DNA of 64,000 nucleotides from Undaria pinnatifida. Its lineage: Eukaryota; Sar; Phaeophyceae; Laminariales; Alariaceae. The notes beneath the pieces are model-generated. The model saw only the letters and a program-made list of their open reading frames with translations. It made no database searches and had not been told where the DNA came from. Shown piece by piece: positions 22,597-33,560 of this stretch; positions within the stretch are counted from its first letter, which is position 1; each line of letters opens with the position of its first letter. The position numbers and the translations under genes were made by a program. The stretch covers positions 3,499,671 through 3,563,670 of the forward strand of contig JABAKD010000003.1 of the NCBI GenBank assembly GCA_012845835.1, read 5' to 3'.

Positions 22597-23631
22597 ATGA
22601 TGGGTGATTCGCCGGGTGCCGCGGCGCCTGCCGCCGCCAGCGCTGAGGCGGAGGCTACTCTGCGTGCCCGGGCCGCCGCAGCTCTCGCTGGCTCGAGGTC
22701 TTTCTCCGGGGCGCCTGCGGTCGGCGCGGCCCTGCCTTCGGATGACTTGGCCACGTGGGCCCGACAGATTGAAGCCGAATTCGCGCGGATCTATATGTGC
22801 CTTGACGAGAAATGTACCGAGTTATCTGCAACCAATTCTTCCTCCGGCGTGTTTGCGGCTGCCTGTGCTGATCAGGTAGCTATTTTCGACATCATCCTTC
22901 GCCAGTTCGTGGAGAACAACTCGGGTCCGGTAGCCCACCGAGACGACGGCGACGCTCGGGAACGGCAGCGGCAAAAAGCACAGCTTGCCACCAAAATGGC
23001 CACATGGAACAAGGCCAACACGGCTAGGAAGCTGTGGATTTTTAGAGGGCGTATCCCCCCGAACCTCGCGGACTCTCCCGCTTACCTGTAGTCGTTCGTG
23101 GGGGAGACCATCCACGTGACAGCCAACGTCGCGTCCCAGCTTCGGTCCCTCAGTTCCTTTGAGGTCGGGGCTTATGGGCACCGCATGAACGGGCCCATCG
23201 GGCACTCCCTCATGGTCGCCGACCGTCTCGACCTCTTGAGGTTGGCCGTCGTTGCGATTCTTTGTGTGAATCCCTCGCCCGGGGTCGCCGACGATCCCCC
23301 GTGTCTGGCGCGGGTCAACGCCCTTGGCGACGCGTTTACGGTGGCGGTCATGGGCTTGCGTGCGCACACCTTCAGCAACTACAATATGCTTTCCGTCCCT
23401 GGAAGCGCATGCAGTGATGTGTGATATGTTTTACCGCGACATCGCTTTATGGGTGAGCGAGTTCATGCGTGCTGCGAGCGGTCGTCCCCTGCTGTTGCCC
23501 CTCTCCCAGCTGGTACGGTGTTCGACCCTCCACCCATGCCCGCTTTCGTACGCACTCTCGAATTTTACCGCGGCGGGGGGGAGGTGCTCCGGCTCGTAAT
23601 CGAAACAATCCCCAAATCCCCTGACTTTTAA
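22597..23631 (+). pseudogene. Long broken ORF of unknown function, possibly Gag-like
   Basis: The frame is open from 22597 for 164 codons, meets one in-frame TAG at 23089-23091 and continues in the same frame from 23092 to 23424. Coding-like sequence then passes to the +2 frame (about 23400-23460, MFYRDIALWVSEFMR) and back to the first frame until a stop at 23631. The N-terminus is Ala-rich, the middle is helical and charged, and there is no zinc knuckle or enzyme motif. GC-rich third positions contrast with the flanks. It may be a retroelement Gag or a decayed host gene. I do not recognise the family. Confidence 0.45.
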
Positions 23632-24577
23632 CTCTAAGTCAGGTCTACTTCCATCTATTTTTTGTCATCTCCCCAACTAAATCCAAGTTTACAAGCTATT
23701 TGGTTCTGTCGCTAATCAATCATCAATTGGTCTGAGGTCTCAACCGGCACTTTATAAAAAGTGAAAATCTGTCGGTTGCCGCCGGCGAATTTCGGTGCTT
23801 GGTGTGCCTTCTTTTATTGGGCTCTGACCTGCTAACGGGCACTTTAATAGACCGGTCTGGTCAGACGCTTCGTGCTGTTGCTGTTGCATATTGCTATGTA
23901 CATATCACAGGCCGTCCGCGCCTGTCACAACGAAATCTGCTAGCTGTTGTAGCTGTCTTTTTTCATGTCACGACCTAGGTACTAGGTATTAGGTACACAG
24001 CAAGATCAGGGTATACACAGCAGGCCGGGAGCAACAACGAAAGCCGCTAGCTAGCTGTCTAGCTATACCTTTATTTCACGACCTAGGAACCACAGGCGCT
24101 AGGTACACAGGAAGCTCGACATCAGTTACGCGGCAGGCCGGGGGCAAGCTGCATTGCGGGGCTTGAGCGTTTGGTCGAGATGACGGTTTCTTGACTTTGG
24201 GGCGTGCTCTTAGGTTGAGCGTTCTCCGCCGGATAGGATGGATACAACACGCGCAGCGGCCGATAGGCTATAAGGTTGGTACAAACGATGCAAGTTTTGG
24301 TGGGTCTTGACGTGGATACGAAAGTTTTTACGGCGCGACCTCTTGCCACCGTGTGTGCGGCTTTTTATGAGCAAGAACCCGGCACGGTATCGCCGTACGT
24401 GCTTCCACGCGAGTTTGTGGCGGGCATCTCCGATCGACAAGCGATCAAAAGCATGAAGGGGTGAATGGTGGTGGCCGACGTTTGTATGTTAGACTTCTTC
24501 TGTCGTATCTAAGGCAACGTTTTGGCAACATGGAGGACTCGGCGCATTCGCAGCGGACAAAGCAGGCAGCATTGACA
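23632..24577. other. No gene; partial tandem duplication
   Basis: Two similar segments, about 23935-24015 and 24048-24130, share gctagctgt, cacgacctagg, aggtacacag and gcaggccggg. No protein family is recognised in the short frames around 24276-24464. Confidence 0.4.
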
Positions 24578-25460
24578 AGAGAACGGTACTCGTGCGTAAG
24601 AACGGTTCGAACTATCGTATCGGCGTCAGGACCTCAATAAATCGCACTGGTCGTACGAACCTTGACTATGAACTGCGAAGCACCAGCTAGCACCCCGAGA
24701 AAAAAACGTGCACTCGTCTCGAATTTACGTCCTCAAGAACCTCTGCATTGTCAAAACTGCCTGCCTTGTCCACCGACACAGAATACAACAAAGGAGAGGT
24801 GCTCTGTATCACAGCGTCAACGCGGGCCGACAATTGAAGCTGCCGCGCCGCCTCGCATGGAAAGCGCACGTTTCTCGCCGCCAAAAAATAAAAGGCGGAT
24901 ATGCAACCCGAATACCACCGCACGACGATTACCGCTGCATATTCATGTCATCCCTGCCGAACGGACGACAATTCAACACCTCTGCTTGAACAACAACACT
25001 TGACGCCCTCTACTCTAAAGCATCGCTTCTCGCCGCAAATAAATGAACGCGCGCATCCACCCCGAACAGCACCGCACTACGCTGCAGATTCATCTCACCT
25101 TTGCCAGCGGTCGTCGTGCGGTGGTGTTTGGGTTGCATATCCGCCTTTTGGTTTTTGGCGGCGTGAAACGTGCGCTTTCAATGCTAGGCGGCGCGGCAGC
25201 TTCAATTGTCGGCCCGCGTTGACGCTGTGATGCAGAGCACCTCTCCTTTGTTGTATTCTGTGTCAGCGGACACGGCAGGCAGCTTTGACAAGGCAGAGGT
25301 ACTTGAGGACGTACTTTTGAGACGAGTGCACTTTTTTTTCTCGGGGTTCTAGCTGGTGCTTTGCAGTTCGTAGCCAAGGTTCGTAAGACCAGTGCGAGTT
25401 AGTGAGGTCTTGACGCCGATACGAAAGTTCGAACTGTTCGTACACACGAGTGCCTTTCTG
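24578..25460. repeat. Large inverted repeat, arms about 350 bp
   Basis: 24578-24935 and 25108-25460 are reverse complements at roughly 85-90 percent by eye, around a spacer of about 170 bp. Both arms contain the same frame when read inward (plus from 24662, minus from 25377). Differences between the two peptides are largely amino-acid changing, so I do not see selection on coding. It could be a foldback/MITE pair or a hairpin-RNA source. Confidence 0.85.
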
Positions 25461-25514
25461 TTGTCACGAGTGCCCTAATTTGTTGTTCTCGGTGGTTTAC
25501 CACCTGCCTTGTGT

Positions 25515-25849
25515 TTTCAGCAGCAACAACAGCAGTATACTAGTTGCCGTTCCTGTTAGTACTGCTTCTATGTACGCGGTGGGCAAGCGGCTTGACAAAT
25601 TGGTAGTGTACCGCTGTGTTCGTATCATTGGGCATTTTACCTTACATAGAATGGTTGAATACATTATGTAAGGGAGTTCAGTTGTCATTATTGGCGTTTC
25701 TTGTGAGCTCTTGAGATCTTGATATACGAACGGGAAGATCCACGGCCGACGGCATGTCACTTCCCCGTGCGATAACCAACGAACTATTGCATTGTGGACA
25801 AACGCACTCCGAGCCTACGAGGGGAAGTCCTCGGAGCTGATACCACCGG
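25515..25849 (+). repeat. LTR-like repeat, left copy
   Basis: Part 1 (25515-25607, cagcagtatactag to aaattggtag) is followed directly by part 2 (25602-25849, gtaccgctgtg, then gcattttacct, gagctcttgagatcttga and ctcggagctgataccacc). Both parts recur downstream of the gypsy Gag/protease region, but in permuted order: part 2 at 29967-30208 and part 1 at 30311-30413. They probably represent the LTR of the element between them, rearranged or from more than one insertion. Confidence 0.6.
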
Positions 25850-26244
25850 TGGCGAAAGTCTGCTCAGAAGGCCGGCAGATGGTTTCGACGAGTAGAGGAG
25901 GAAGCCGAGTTGTTCATGGGGAATTGGCATGAAACGGAGAGGCGCAAAGCTGCAAAGCGACGCGCAAAGACTGCGGCAGCGCCATTCACCGTCAGCATCT
26001 CTAAGCGGCCGGGGGGAGGGGAAAGGGGGTAGGGGGGGGAGGGGGGGGGGGGGGGGGAGGGGGGAAGGAGGGGAGGGGGAGAGGGGGGACGTCATGCCCA
26101 AGAGACTGAAGTCTGGGTTTGGCCATCATCGTCGTGAAAGTTGTGGGCCTTCCAATGGCCGTCACAAGATAGCGTAAGACTGCCCTAACTTTTTCGCCAT
26201 GTTGCGTTCTCTACCCAGTGCCATTTGATGATGCACTTGATACC
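25850..26244. other. Purine-rich tract, no gene
   Basis: 25995-26092 is almost all purine, with G runs up to about 15 (G-quadruplex potential) and A interruptions. No coding support. Confidence 0.6.
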
Positions 26245-26812
26245 CTCTATGGGCCTAATGCCGTCTATAGTCAGTTCCTAGGGTCTGCTAGTATGACGTT
26301 TTTTTTTATTTTCCTTTCCTTGCTTCCTCTTCTCGTCTTGCCTTTTCTTGCTTTTCTTGTCTTTTATTTTCTTTCCTTTCCTTTTTCGTCTTCTTCTTTT
26401 CTTTTCTTTTTTCGGTTTTTTCTCTTTTATTTCCTTCCCTTTCTATTATTATTTCTTCTTTATTTCTTTTTTCCAGTTGACTTGCGTCTGTCGTGCGTAT
26501 GCGTAGTGATAGATACTACGTGTAATATATACGTGGTAGTCTTCCTTGGGTGGCAATCGGAATATTTGGTTTCTCCAGGCGTGAGTAATGAGACGTATGC
26601 ACCGGTATAGACCTGGCACATCGTAGACGGACTCCCGATTTCACTTTTATATGTTTCTGGTGGATGCATGAATTGAATCAGCTGTGATATATGCGTGTAC
26701 CACCTTGGGCTGTTTGTGTTTTTCCCTAGGGTATTCCTCAGCTTCAGAGTGACTGGAGCCTGTCCCGTGACCACGGACTTGATTATCCGAGTTAACGTGA
26801 GAACAACAACAA
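26245..26812 (+). mobile_element. Pyrimidine-microsatellite element with R end, copy 1
   Basis: Left flank gccgtctatagtcagttcct, a degenerate C/T tract (26300-26470), then tgacttgcgtctg, gagacgtatgcacc, gacctggcacatcgtaga and gctgtgatatatgcg, running straight into repeat R (26693-26812) and an AAC microsatellite (26808-26825). The same order exists at 58895-59862 plus 60590-60712, where the C/T tract has become a long pure pentanucleotide array. This copy gives the uninterrupted reference. Confidence 0.8.
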
Positions 26813-26822
26813 CAACAACAAC

Positions 26823-26853
26823 AACCACCGGGCCCGCGGTCGCGCGAGTCGGT
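26823..26853 (+). repeat. Short LTR-end match before Gag
   Basis: accaccgggcccgcggtc, continuing gcgcgagtcggta, is identical to 30200-30230, at the end of the right LTR-like repeat. If the element had two LTRs, this is the 3' end of the left LTR, its remainder being displaced by the microsatellite element. Inference. Confidence 0.5.
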
Positions 26854-26970
26854 ACTACAGTTCAATTGAATTGGGTAAGTTCTGGTAACTGCCCAAAACA
26901 TGACCAATTTTCTCTTCGGAGGCCGGAAAGCACTGTTTTGCGTGCTGGTGTGGGACACCAGCCGAACGCA

Positions 26971-27967
26971 ATGGAAGACCCTACAGCAGCAAGGGGAGCA
27001 CACGAGCGCAGGGCGCTGACGGACTCCATTCTGCAAGCTGGGGCAACCCGAGAGATGGACGCCGAGCCGGCGGCCGGCTGAAGCCGACAATCAAGTTGAC
27101 GATCGGGGAAGATAGACCGCCTAGGTTGGGAGTTGATGTTGTCATCTTTGAAGATATCCGTAAATCTATTGTTGCCTACTCGGAGTATGTGCAGCAGATT
27201 CATATCACAAACCAAGATGGAGGAGACCGGGTACTCGCGAAGAGGCGAGAGCTGGCAGATTCAGCGACCCAAATGATGGTGGCTAACGAGTTCTACGATG
27301 GCAAGCCCTGGGTCGACCTCTCCAAGGAGGAGCTAATGCAAGGGCTCAAAAGGTTTGCTGGCGTTGATATACAGCAGACGAGTGATGAGGATTTTTGGCG
27401 CCAGATATTTTGTGTGCTGAAGATGGATGCGAACGTGCAGGTAGATAGCAGGGTGTTTATGCAAAAACATGCCTTGCGAAAATACCTTTCTGACAGCGGG
27501 CTCACGGAGGTGGTGAGGCCCGACGGTCGGCAGTACACGCTAAAGCATGGAAGGTGCTGGTTGAGGCAATAGCGGCGGGAATCGAGCCACTCAAGTTCCG
27601 CCGCAAGGTGGTAAAAACTATGCTTTTCGCTCTCGTAACGCATGACCCTGACGCGTTGTGCAACATTATTGCCAAGCAGCAACGGGACAAAGCTGTAATT
27701 GAGGCCAATGATGCTGAACGTCGGCAAACAGCAAAACGGCGTGACTCTAGGTCGTTAGCTGCTGCGGGGACCAAGCCGCAGGGACGTGATGTTGACGAGC
27801 ACGACTCACGCGAGAATGCCAAGGCCGCTGGTGTGAAAGCAGAGCGGACTCGTGGGTACGACAACAACGAGTGTTTCGTATGCGGCAAGCAGGGACACGA
27901 GCAGTGGGACTGCCCCCAAAGCCTGCAGGGTAAGGCGGGGAATGGCGTCCATGACCAGAGCCAAGGC
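26971..27967 (+). pseudogene. Gypsy Gag with CCHC zinc knuckle, frameshifted
   Basis: Three overlapping frames cover one Gag-like product: 26971-27081, 27096-27572 (no stop for 158 codons) and 27554-27967. The switch near 27540-27555 needs a one-base shift, because the peptide LKHGRCWLRQ ends where a second frame reads KVLVEAIAAGIEPLKFR. The C-terminus contains CFVCGKQGHEQWDC (27871-27912), a C-X2-C-X4-H-X4-C knuckle that binds nucleic acid in retroelement Gag. Protease follows about 500 bp downstream, as expected. The break may be mutation or a relic of programmed frameshifting. Confidence 0.75.
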
Positions 27968-28440
27968 TAGACCCCCACACATCAGCAGCAGTCCACAAAC
28001 GGTCCCGCTCAGCATGCCTGGAGCAAGACAACTGGGATGGACCCTGCGTCTGCCCCCCCTCGAGTTAGTGGGTACCAGGCCGCCCCAAAAGCGGTGGTTA
28101 CGAAGACCGAACCTGCTGCGTTTGAAGCGTCTACACAGAATGACGAAGACGACGTGTATATTCGCGTGCCGCGGGAGAAGATGGCGCCGGTGGATAACGG
28201 GTTCATTGAGACGGTGCAGCACCAGGTTTCCCAAAGCGCTTGACCACAGAATGCAGCACCAGTTCTTCACACCGCTCTGGTGCAGCCGGCGGCAACCGCG
28301 TCAAAGCAGAGGGGATTCCGGCACTATTTATTCCGCCCGTGTCGCGGTCGTGCAGCCTGGCAGATGTGGTGAGACGATCGTGAATTCGGTAGAGAACGAA
28401 CCTCATGTGGAGGTCCTGACGCAGCATCTCGCGACGTCTT

Positions 28441-29280
28441 GTGGCTCCCGGGGCTTTGGCAGCTGCTGAAATTAAGGTGCTCATGGATTCTGGTTCACGC
28501 ATAACAGCAATGTCAGAGGAGCTGGTACAGGCCCTGCGGGGACATCCGGGGATGACGCAAACCGCGTTAACGCAGGCGTTTGTTGGGCATGCGTGTGTGG
28601 TGACGTCGTTGGGTCAGGAGTGTGATATTGAGACGCAATCGTGTCCACTCCACTTAACGATCGAACCACCATGGAGACCACTCCGATTTACCATGCCGTT
28701 TATCGTCCTCCCTGGGGAAGGCGATGGGGTTATCATCGAGCAAAAGACGCTGAGAGATAAACTCGGCATCAACGTCATGGCGCATCTCAAGGCCTCTGTA
28801 TTGAAGGCACAAGGGCGTCAAGATGGCGCTGAGATAGAGCTTACAGCGCGTTCCGTGGGCGAGCCCAATGATGGTGCCGTGCTGCGAGCGGCGATGGCTG
28901 TCACAGCGTTCGTGCCGGGCAGTGATGCGCCAGGCGACGTGGACGATGAGGTCGCACTGACGCTACCGTCTCAACGACCCATGATATTCCAGGATTTCGA
29001 GGTGGAAATGCGGGATCATGCGGACGTGTTGGCGACGGCTGTCGATACCGTTGTTGACCATGGCTCCCCACCGGAATGTGGCAAGATGCTACGAGATATC
29101 GTTTTCGCACGCATTTTGACGTGTTATATCGGGCGTTGTCGCGTGACTCACATGCAAGCAAGAAGCCTGGGGCGGTCCGGTTTCATTCAGGGGCAAGAGT
29201 GGTGCGGGCGAAGCCCTCACCTAAACAAAATCGTCTGCGGTGGAGCGCGGCAGAGTCGTGCCCCGACTGCCGCTCGGTAG
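28441..29280 (+). pseudogene. Retropepsin-like aspartic protease and truncated Pol
   Basis: An open frame of 279 residues. Near the N-terminus, VLMDSGSRITAMSEELV (DSG at about residues 15-17, nucleotides 28483-28494) fits the active site of a retroviral-type aspartic protease, normally DTG or DSG followed by a hydrophobic strand. The remaining residues do not show RT motifs. The frame ends where the chromodomain frame begins, so about 2.5-3 kb expected for RT, RNase H and integrase is absent. Upstream 27968-28440 is a broken linker. Confidence 0.65.
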
Positions 29281-29530
29281 TGACGGCGGGTTTGTCGTCA
29301 AGGTGGCCTGGGAGGGGCCGGAGGATGTGGAAAGCACCTGGGAGCCGGTGTCGGGCGTGTTTGATGGCGCGACGGCCGTGCTACGAAAAGAGCTCAAGGC
29401 GCTGCGGCTGAAGATGGATCAGAAGCGGGGACTCGTACAGCGGTATGGGCTGTGTTTTTGCTCATGTCGTGGTGTGGGGGGGGTCCCGAATTTTAAATTG
29501 CTGAGTTTCGGTTTTTTGTCGAAAGTTTGA
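29240..29530 (+). pseudogene. Chromodomain from a gypsy integrase C-terminus
   Basis: FVVKVAWEGPEDVESTWEP (29288-29345), then VFDGA and LRKELKAL, fit the chromodomain pattern: an aromatic/valine strand, V.W.G, an acidic loop, TWEP and a C-terminal helix. In chromoviruses this domain directs integration to marked chromatin. Here it sits only about 0.8 kb after the protease, so the internal Pol was deleted. Confidence 0.7.
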
Positions 29531-29966
29531 ATTTCAAGTTTTTTCTGACTTGGAATTTCTCCACAGGGCGCTGATAGCACCTGACGCAGGCTACAGCTGA
29601 CGGTTCATCGCCGAGGTTGTGTGTGGACACAGCATGTCCGGGGTTGATTATTCCGTTTTACAGGGGTGGCTATTGTGCTGGAATACGCATTCCTTATGTG
29701 GTCTGGGTTTTCGGCAAGTTGCATGCGCGATTGGAAGTGTGACGTGTGGTGCGTGGTTTGCTTGAAGACTTGGTGATGACGCGGCTGCTTGAACAACCGT
29801 TGTTCACGGTCAGTAAACGTGGTAGATCTTAGGTCATAGTGAAAATGACCGGGATGTGTTGAACTTGGCCATTGCCCAACGTACGGACAGCTATGTTTAT
29901 CAAAGCTACTCGGTCTCAGCCAACGTGTGGTTGGTAGCCCGAGATGGGCGTTTGGAGGGTGCTGTA
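29531..29966. other. No gene; 3' untranslated region of the gypsy relic
   Basis: Lies between the chromodomain frame and the LTR-like repeat. No motif recognised. Confidence 0.4.
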
Positions 29967-30413
29967 CCGCTGTGGTCGCATCATTGGGCATTTTACCTCA
30001 CATAGAATGGTTGTATACATTCTTTCAGGGAGTCCAATCGTTATTATTGGCCTTTTTTGTGAGCTCTTGAGATCTTGAGATACGAACGGGAAGGTCCATG
30101 ACCGATGGCATGTCACTTCGCCGTGCGAACACCAACGAACTATTGCATTGTGGACAAACGCGCTCCGAGCCTACGAGGGGAAGTCCTCGGAGCTGATACC
30201 ACCGGGCCCGCGGTCGCGCGAGTCGGTAGAGTAGTCGTTTCCGCATAGCTAATGATACTGGCTGTGACTGCTGTTGCGGCTTCTTCGTTCTAGAATATAT
30301 CTAACTTGTGATTTTTCAGCAGCAGCAGTATACTAATGCACTGCACAGTTGCCGTTGCTCTTAACGCTGCTTCTATGTACGCGGTAGGCACCCCGCTCCG
30401 AAAATTGGTAGTT
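29967..30413 (+). repeat. LTR-like repeat, right copy (permuted)
   Basis: 29967-30208 matches 25602-25849. 30203-30230 matches 26823-26853. 30311-30413 matches 25515-25607. Thus the right side has part 2, the cgcgagtcggta end, then part 1 of another copy. Two short related segments (gatactggctgtgactg, then gttgcggcttct) at 30247-30305 and 30430-30486 add to the patchwork. Confidence 0.6.
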
Positions 30414-30639
30414 TTCTTTACATAATATCTAGTGATACTGGCTGTGACTGTGTTGCGGCTTCTCCGTTCCAGAATATAACTAATTCGGTTATCGTCGTCG
30501 TGTGCTTCGTCCGTTATCGTATCGAACGTTTGTGGGCAACGTTCGGGTAAGCGCAAAACGCAGGCGTGCGTCTGCCGAGCCCCGACGGTCTTCTTGGAAA
30601 CTCGTCCAACTGCAGCTATGGACACTCCGCTATGTCAAT

Positions 30640-31240
30640 TCCAGTGTAGGGACAGCGTGGACTTGGTCGGAGACCTGCGTTCCGAGGTCCTTCTGCCCGG
30701 CATCGACGACTGTCAGCAGCGCATGTTCGTCGGCGGTATCACGTGAGTGTCTCGTGAAACACATGAGGTGCGCAGTTAAATAAAACAGGATATTTCCATC
30801 TTGGTATGTCGATTCGTGCAGACACAATAACACGAACATCTGGTCAACGATTTACGATACTCTTGTCTGGAATAATTGCAGTCGAGGTTCGTCTGTAATG
30901 CCCGTGGAGTATTGTCGGCTGTCCGCTGCGCTTGGGCCTTCGGCCCGAGATCTTTCTGCGCAGCATGGATGGTTGTCAACAGGGTCCGTTCGTCGGCAGG
31001 GTTAGCCGAATGTCTCGTCAAAGATATTAGGTTCGTCTGGAAATACAACAGGTGATTCCGATCATAGTGAGCCGATTTGCAGCATTTTCCCTTGCAGACA
31101 CACACTTCGATCGGCGATCTACGATACGTGAAGATATTAGGTCCACACGGAAATAAAACAGATGGGTCCGGTCCTAGAGGAGCCAATTTGTAAATTTTTC
31201 TCTTGCAGACACACACTTCGATCGGCGACCTACGATACGT
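30640..31240. repeat. Tandem duplication of about 275 bp with 110-bp subunit
   Basis: 30645-30905 and 30920-31240 are related. Within the second, 31019-31128 and 31130-31238 are close 110-bp repeats, each ending in ccttgcag or tcttgcag plus acacacacttcgatcgg. On the minus strand both large copies encode a similar peptide (TRHS, then ADE, then LLT, then QKDLG). The function is unknown. Confidence 0.65.
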
Positions 31241-33560
31241 TTGTCTGGTATTCGTACCTGTGGCTCTAAAGCGCCGGTTAATGAGTGTTGGCTGCCGGTT
31301 GCCCTCGTAGTACCTGCGAAATTGCTTGGCGCAAATGGGATCAACGCGTTTGTGCGTGGTCTCCCAACTACGTCAACTTGCACGTTGTTCAGGTCTTCTT
31401 GTGCGATATGCGACGTCATGTCTACTGTGCGAGACCACCATGTTGTATCTCCTCATGATCTTCCTCATAGAGAGCCTCTCCGAGCGGCCGACAATCTGCT
31501 TAAGAATAAACGGGTGATGTCGGAGTTTCGTTGTCACCCGAACGATCCCGGTGGTTTTCTCGATTGATTTGTCCGAAGTGTTCATGGGTTTTGCAAAGAA
31601 GGAGACGGCGGCAAGCTGCCTGTGTGCAACGATGGCTACAACTCTTTATCGAAAAATAAAATTCCTGAGACATCTTTGAAGAACGGTTTTTGGGTTGGTG
31701 ACATGCCGCGCAAGTTCGACGGAGCTACGGTGGTCTAGCGAGCAGCTGCCTTTGCAGTCCGTGTAAAAGGCCACGTGATTGCCCTCGAGTCGAGAAAAGT
31801 TCGAAACATCCCGGGCTCGGCTCAACGTTCACTCCGGGGCACCTCTTTGTTCTACACAAACGATTCGTGTCCTGTTGGGCAAGAGTTGCCACTAGCTGCC
31901 ACCGGTTTGTTGGACATGTTCACCATCGTGCAGGCTGGGAAGAACAAGCCAACTGCGTCACAACTGAAACGGTTAGTAGGGGCCCGCAAGCATATGCTGC
32001 GAGACCTCATCGAGTATATGCAGGAAAAAGACGGCAGTTTGGTGAATGGTTTTTCTCTCGCACGAAAAGCGTCGGTCAGCGAGATCAATCTCTACACGTA
32101 TCCCTCTGACAGGGGTGTCCCATAGGTGTTATTGGACGCGGGGTTCGTTCCTCAGGACCCAAATAAAAATAATACGGGGAAGAGCCTCGTCATCATATAC
32201 GAACGACCAACGAGTAAGCGAGGCGATGGACGAAGATGAGGTTAGCAGCAACGAAGAGAGTTTAGGGAACAGTGATTCGGAAAATGACGCGAGCGAAGAC
32301 GGCAGGGCATATATCATCGATGCGTACGCGGTCGTTAATTCGGCTCAAAAGACCCTATAACTTCGTTACTTCAAAGCCCAAGTGCCCTTCGGAAATTGTC
32401 CGATGACCTGAACATGAATGCTCTGGCAGCGGCAGAAACCGCTCTCTGCATGGGCAAACATGTGCCAGGAGGCAAAGACAACGTTCTCGTTGTACCCCAT
32501 GAGAGCATCTTGACAGACCTTTACAACGCCGACGCTTGGGTTAAAGGGTTCATTTGTATCGAGATGGCTGTGCGGACCCGGATGTCCTTCAAACATAAGG
32601 CCTGTTTCGTTTAAAAGACGGGCCAGGGTTTTGCTTTATCCGACGCAACGACATATCGCACAAGAACCCTTACTTCCTTTCCCGCGTGGCCGCAATGATT
32701 ATCAGACACGAAGCCCTGTCTAATGTGCAGTTTAAGCTCCGCGGGCGGCGTCAGATTCGACGGCGCGGAGACTCTATCGAAAACATCGAACGATGTTCTG
32801 GTAGCCTTTGCCGGCAGAACTCCAGCTAGGGAAACGGTTGAGCGCCGTGCTAAACGCCCATCCTGGTATTCTCCTGCGGTTAAGCAAATTTCAGGTGGTG
32901 TCACACAATGCGAGTTGGACAGACCATGGCAAACATACCGCACGGATGCAGGCGATTTCAACGATGACAATACTCGGTCAGCCGTCTTTTTGGACAGCTA
33001 TACACCCGTCAGACATGAACAGTCCTTTGTTTACGGATTGCGGAGGTCACAACATCGACCTTGCGTCTATATGCCAAAAACAAATGCCTAGTTATATGTC
33101 GAGGGTGAACAGTCGTGGCCGACCCTCTTGCATCTGCGACGTTCCTCTATGAGACTCTGCAGGCCGTTTTTAACTGTCTCTTAAGGGTTGGAGCAGCTGA
33201 TGGTGACGGCGGTGCCTTGGGGAAAATGCAGGCGTATATCGGCCTTGACTGAGGGGAAAGTGCAGCCTACACTGCATGCCCATCTGATAGTGTAGGTATA
33301 CGGCTACAACAGCCCCGAGCAGCAGAGAGACGATCTGGGGACAAACCCGGAAACATTGTCGAGCTCGCGAGGTGCTATTGGTATATCGCGCCGGTTTGTT
33401 TCCGTATAACCAATTCCTCTTTTTTCCTACGCGCGGGTACTGTAGTCTGAATATGGTCGTCATGCGGCTCGGTACCGGCGTGTCGGCCGTGACATACGTG
33501 GAGGGAATATCCGGTTGACAGACAATTAGCGAAAGCACGAAGGGAGTGAATGCTGGAAGT
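31241..33560 (+). pseudogene. Degenerate Helitron Rep N-terminal half
   Basis: Plus-strand fragments in changing frames follow a Helitron protein in order. 31380-31567 includes SSCAICD and NNLLK-like/EFRCHPNDPG segments. 31690-32125 carries GTSLFYTNDSCPVGQELP, LLDMFTIVQAGKNKPT and LKRLVGARKHML, resembling the DUF6570-type domain. 32396-32550 carries NMNALAAAETALCMGKHV and NVLVVPHESIL. 32640-32755 carries RRNDISHKNPYFL and ALSNVQFKLRGR, as in the Helitron-like N domain. 32860-33150 carries GQPSFWTAIHPSDMNSPL. LHAHLIV at 33272-33292 supplies the HxH of the HUH nuclease and is followed by a stop. Many frameshifts and stops break it. The Tyr motif and PIF1-like helicase are not seen. Confidence 0.75.
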
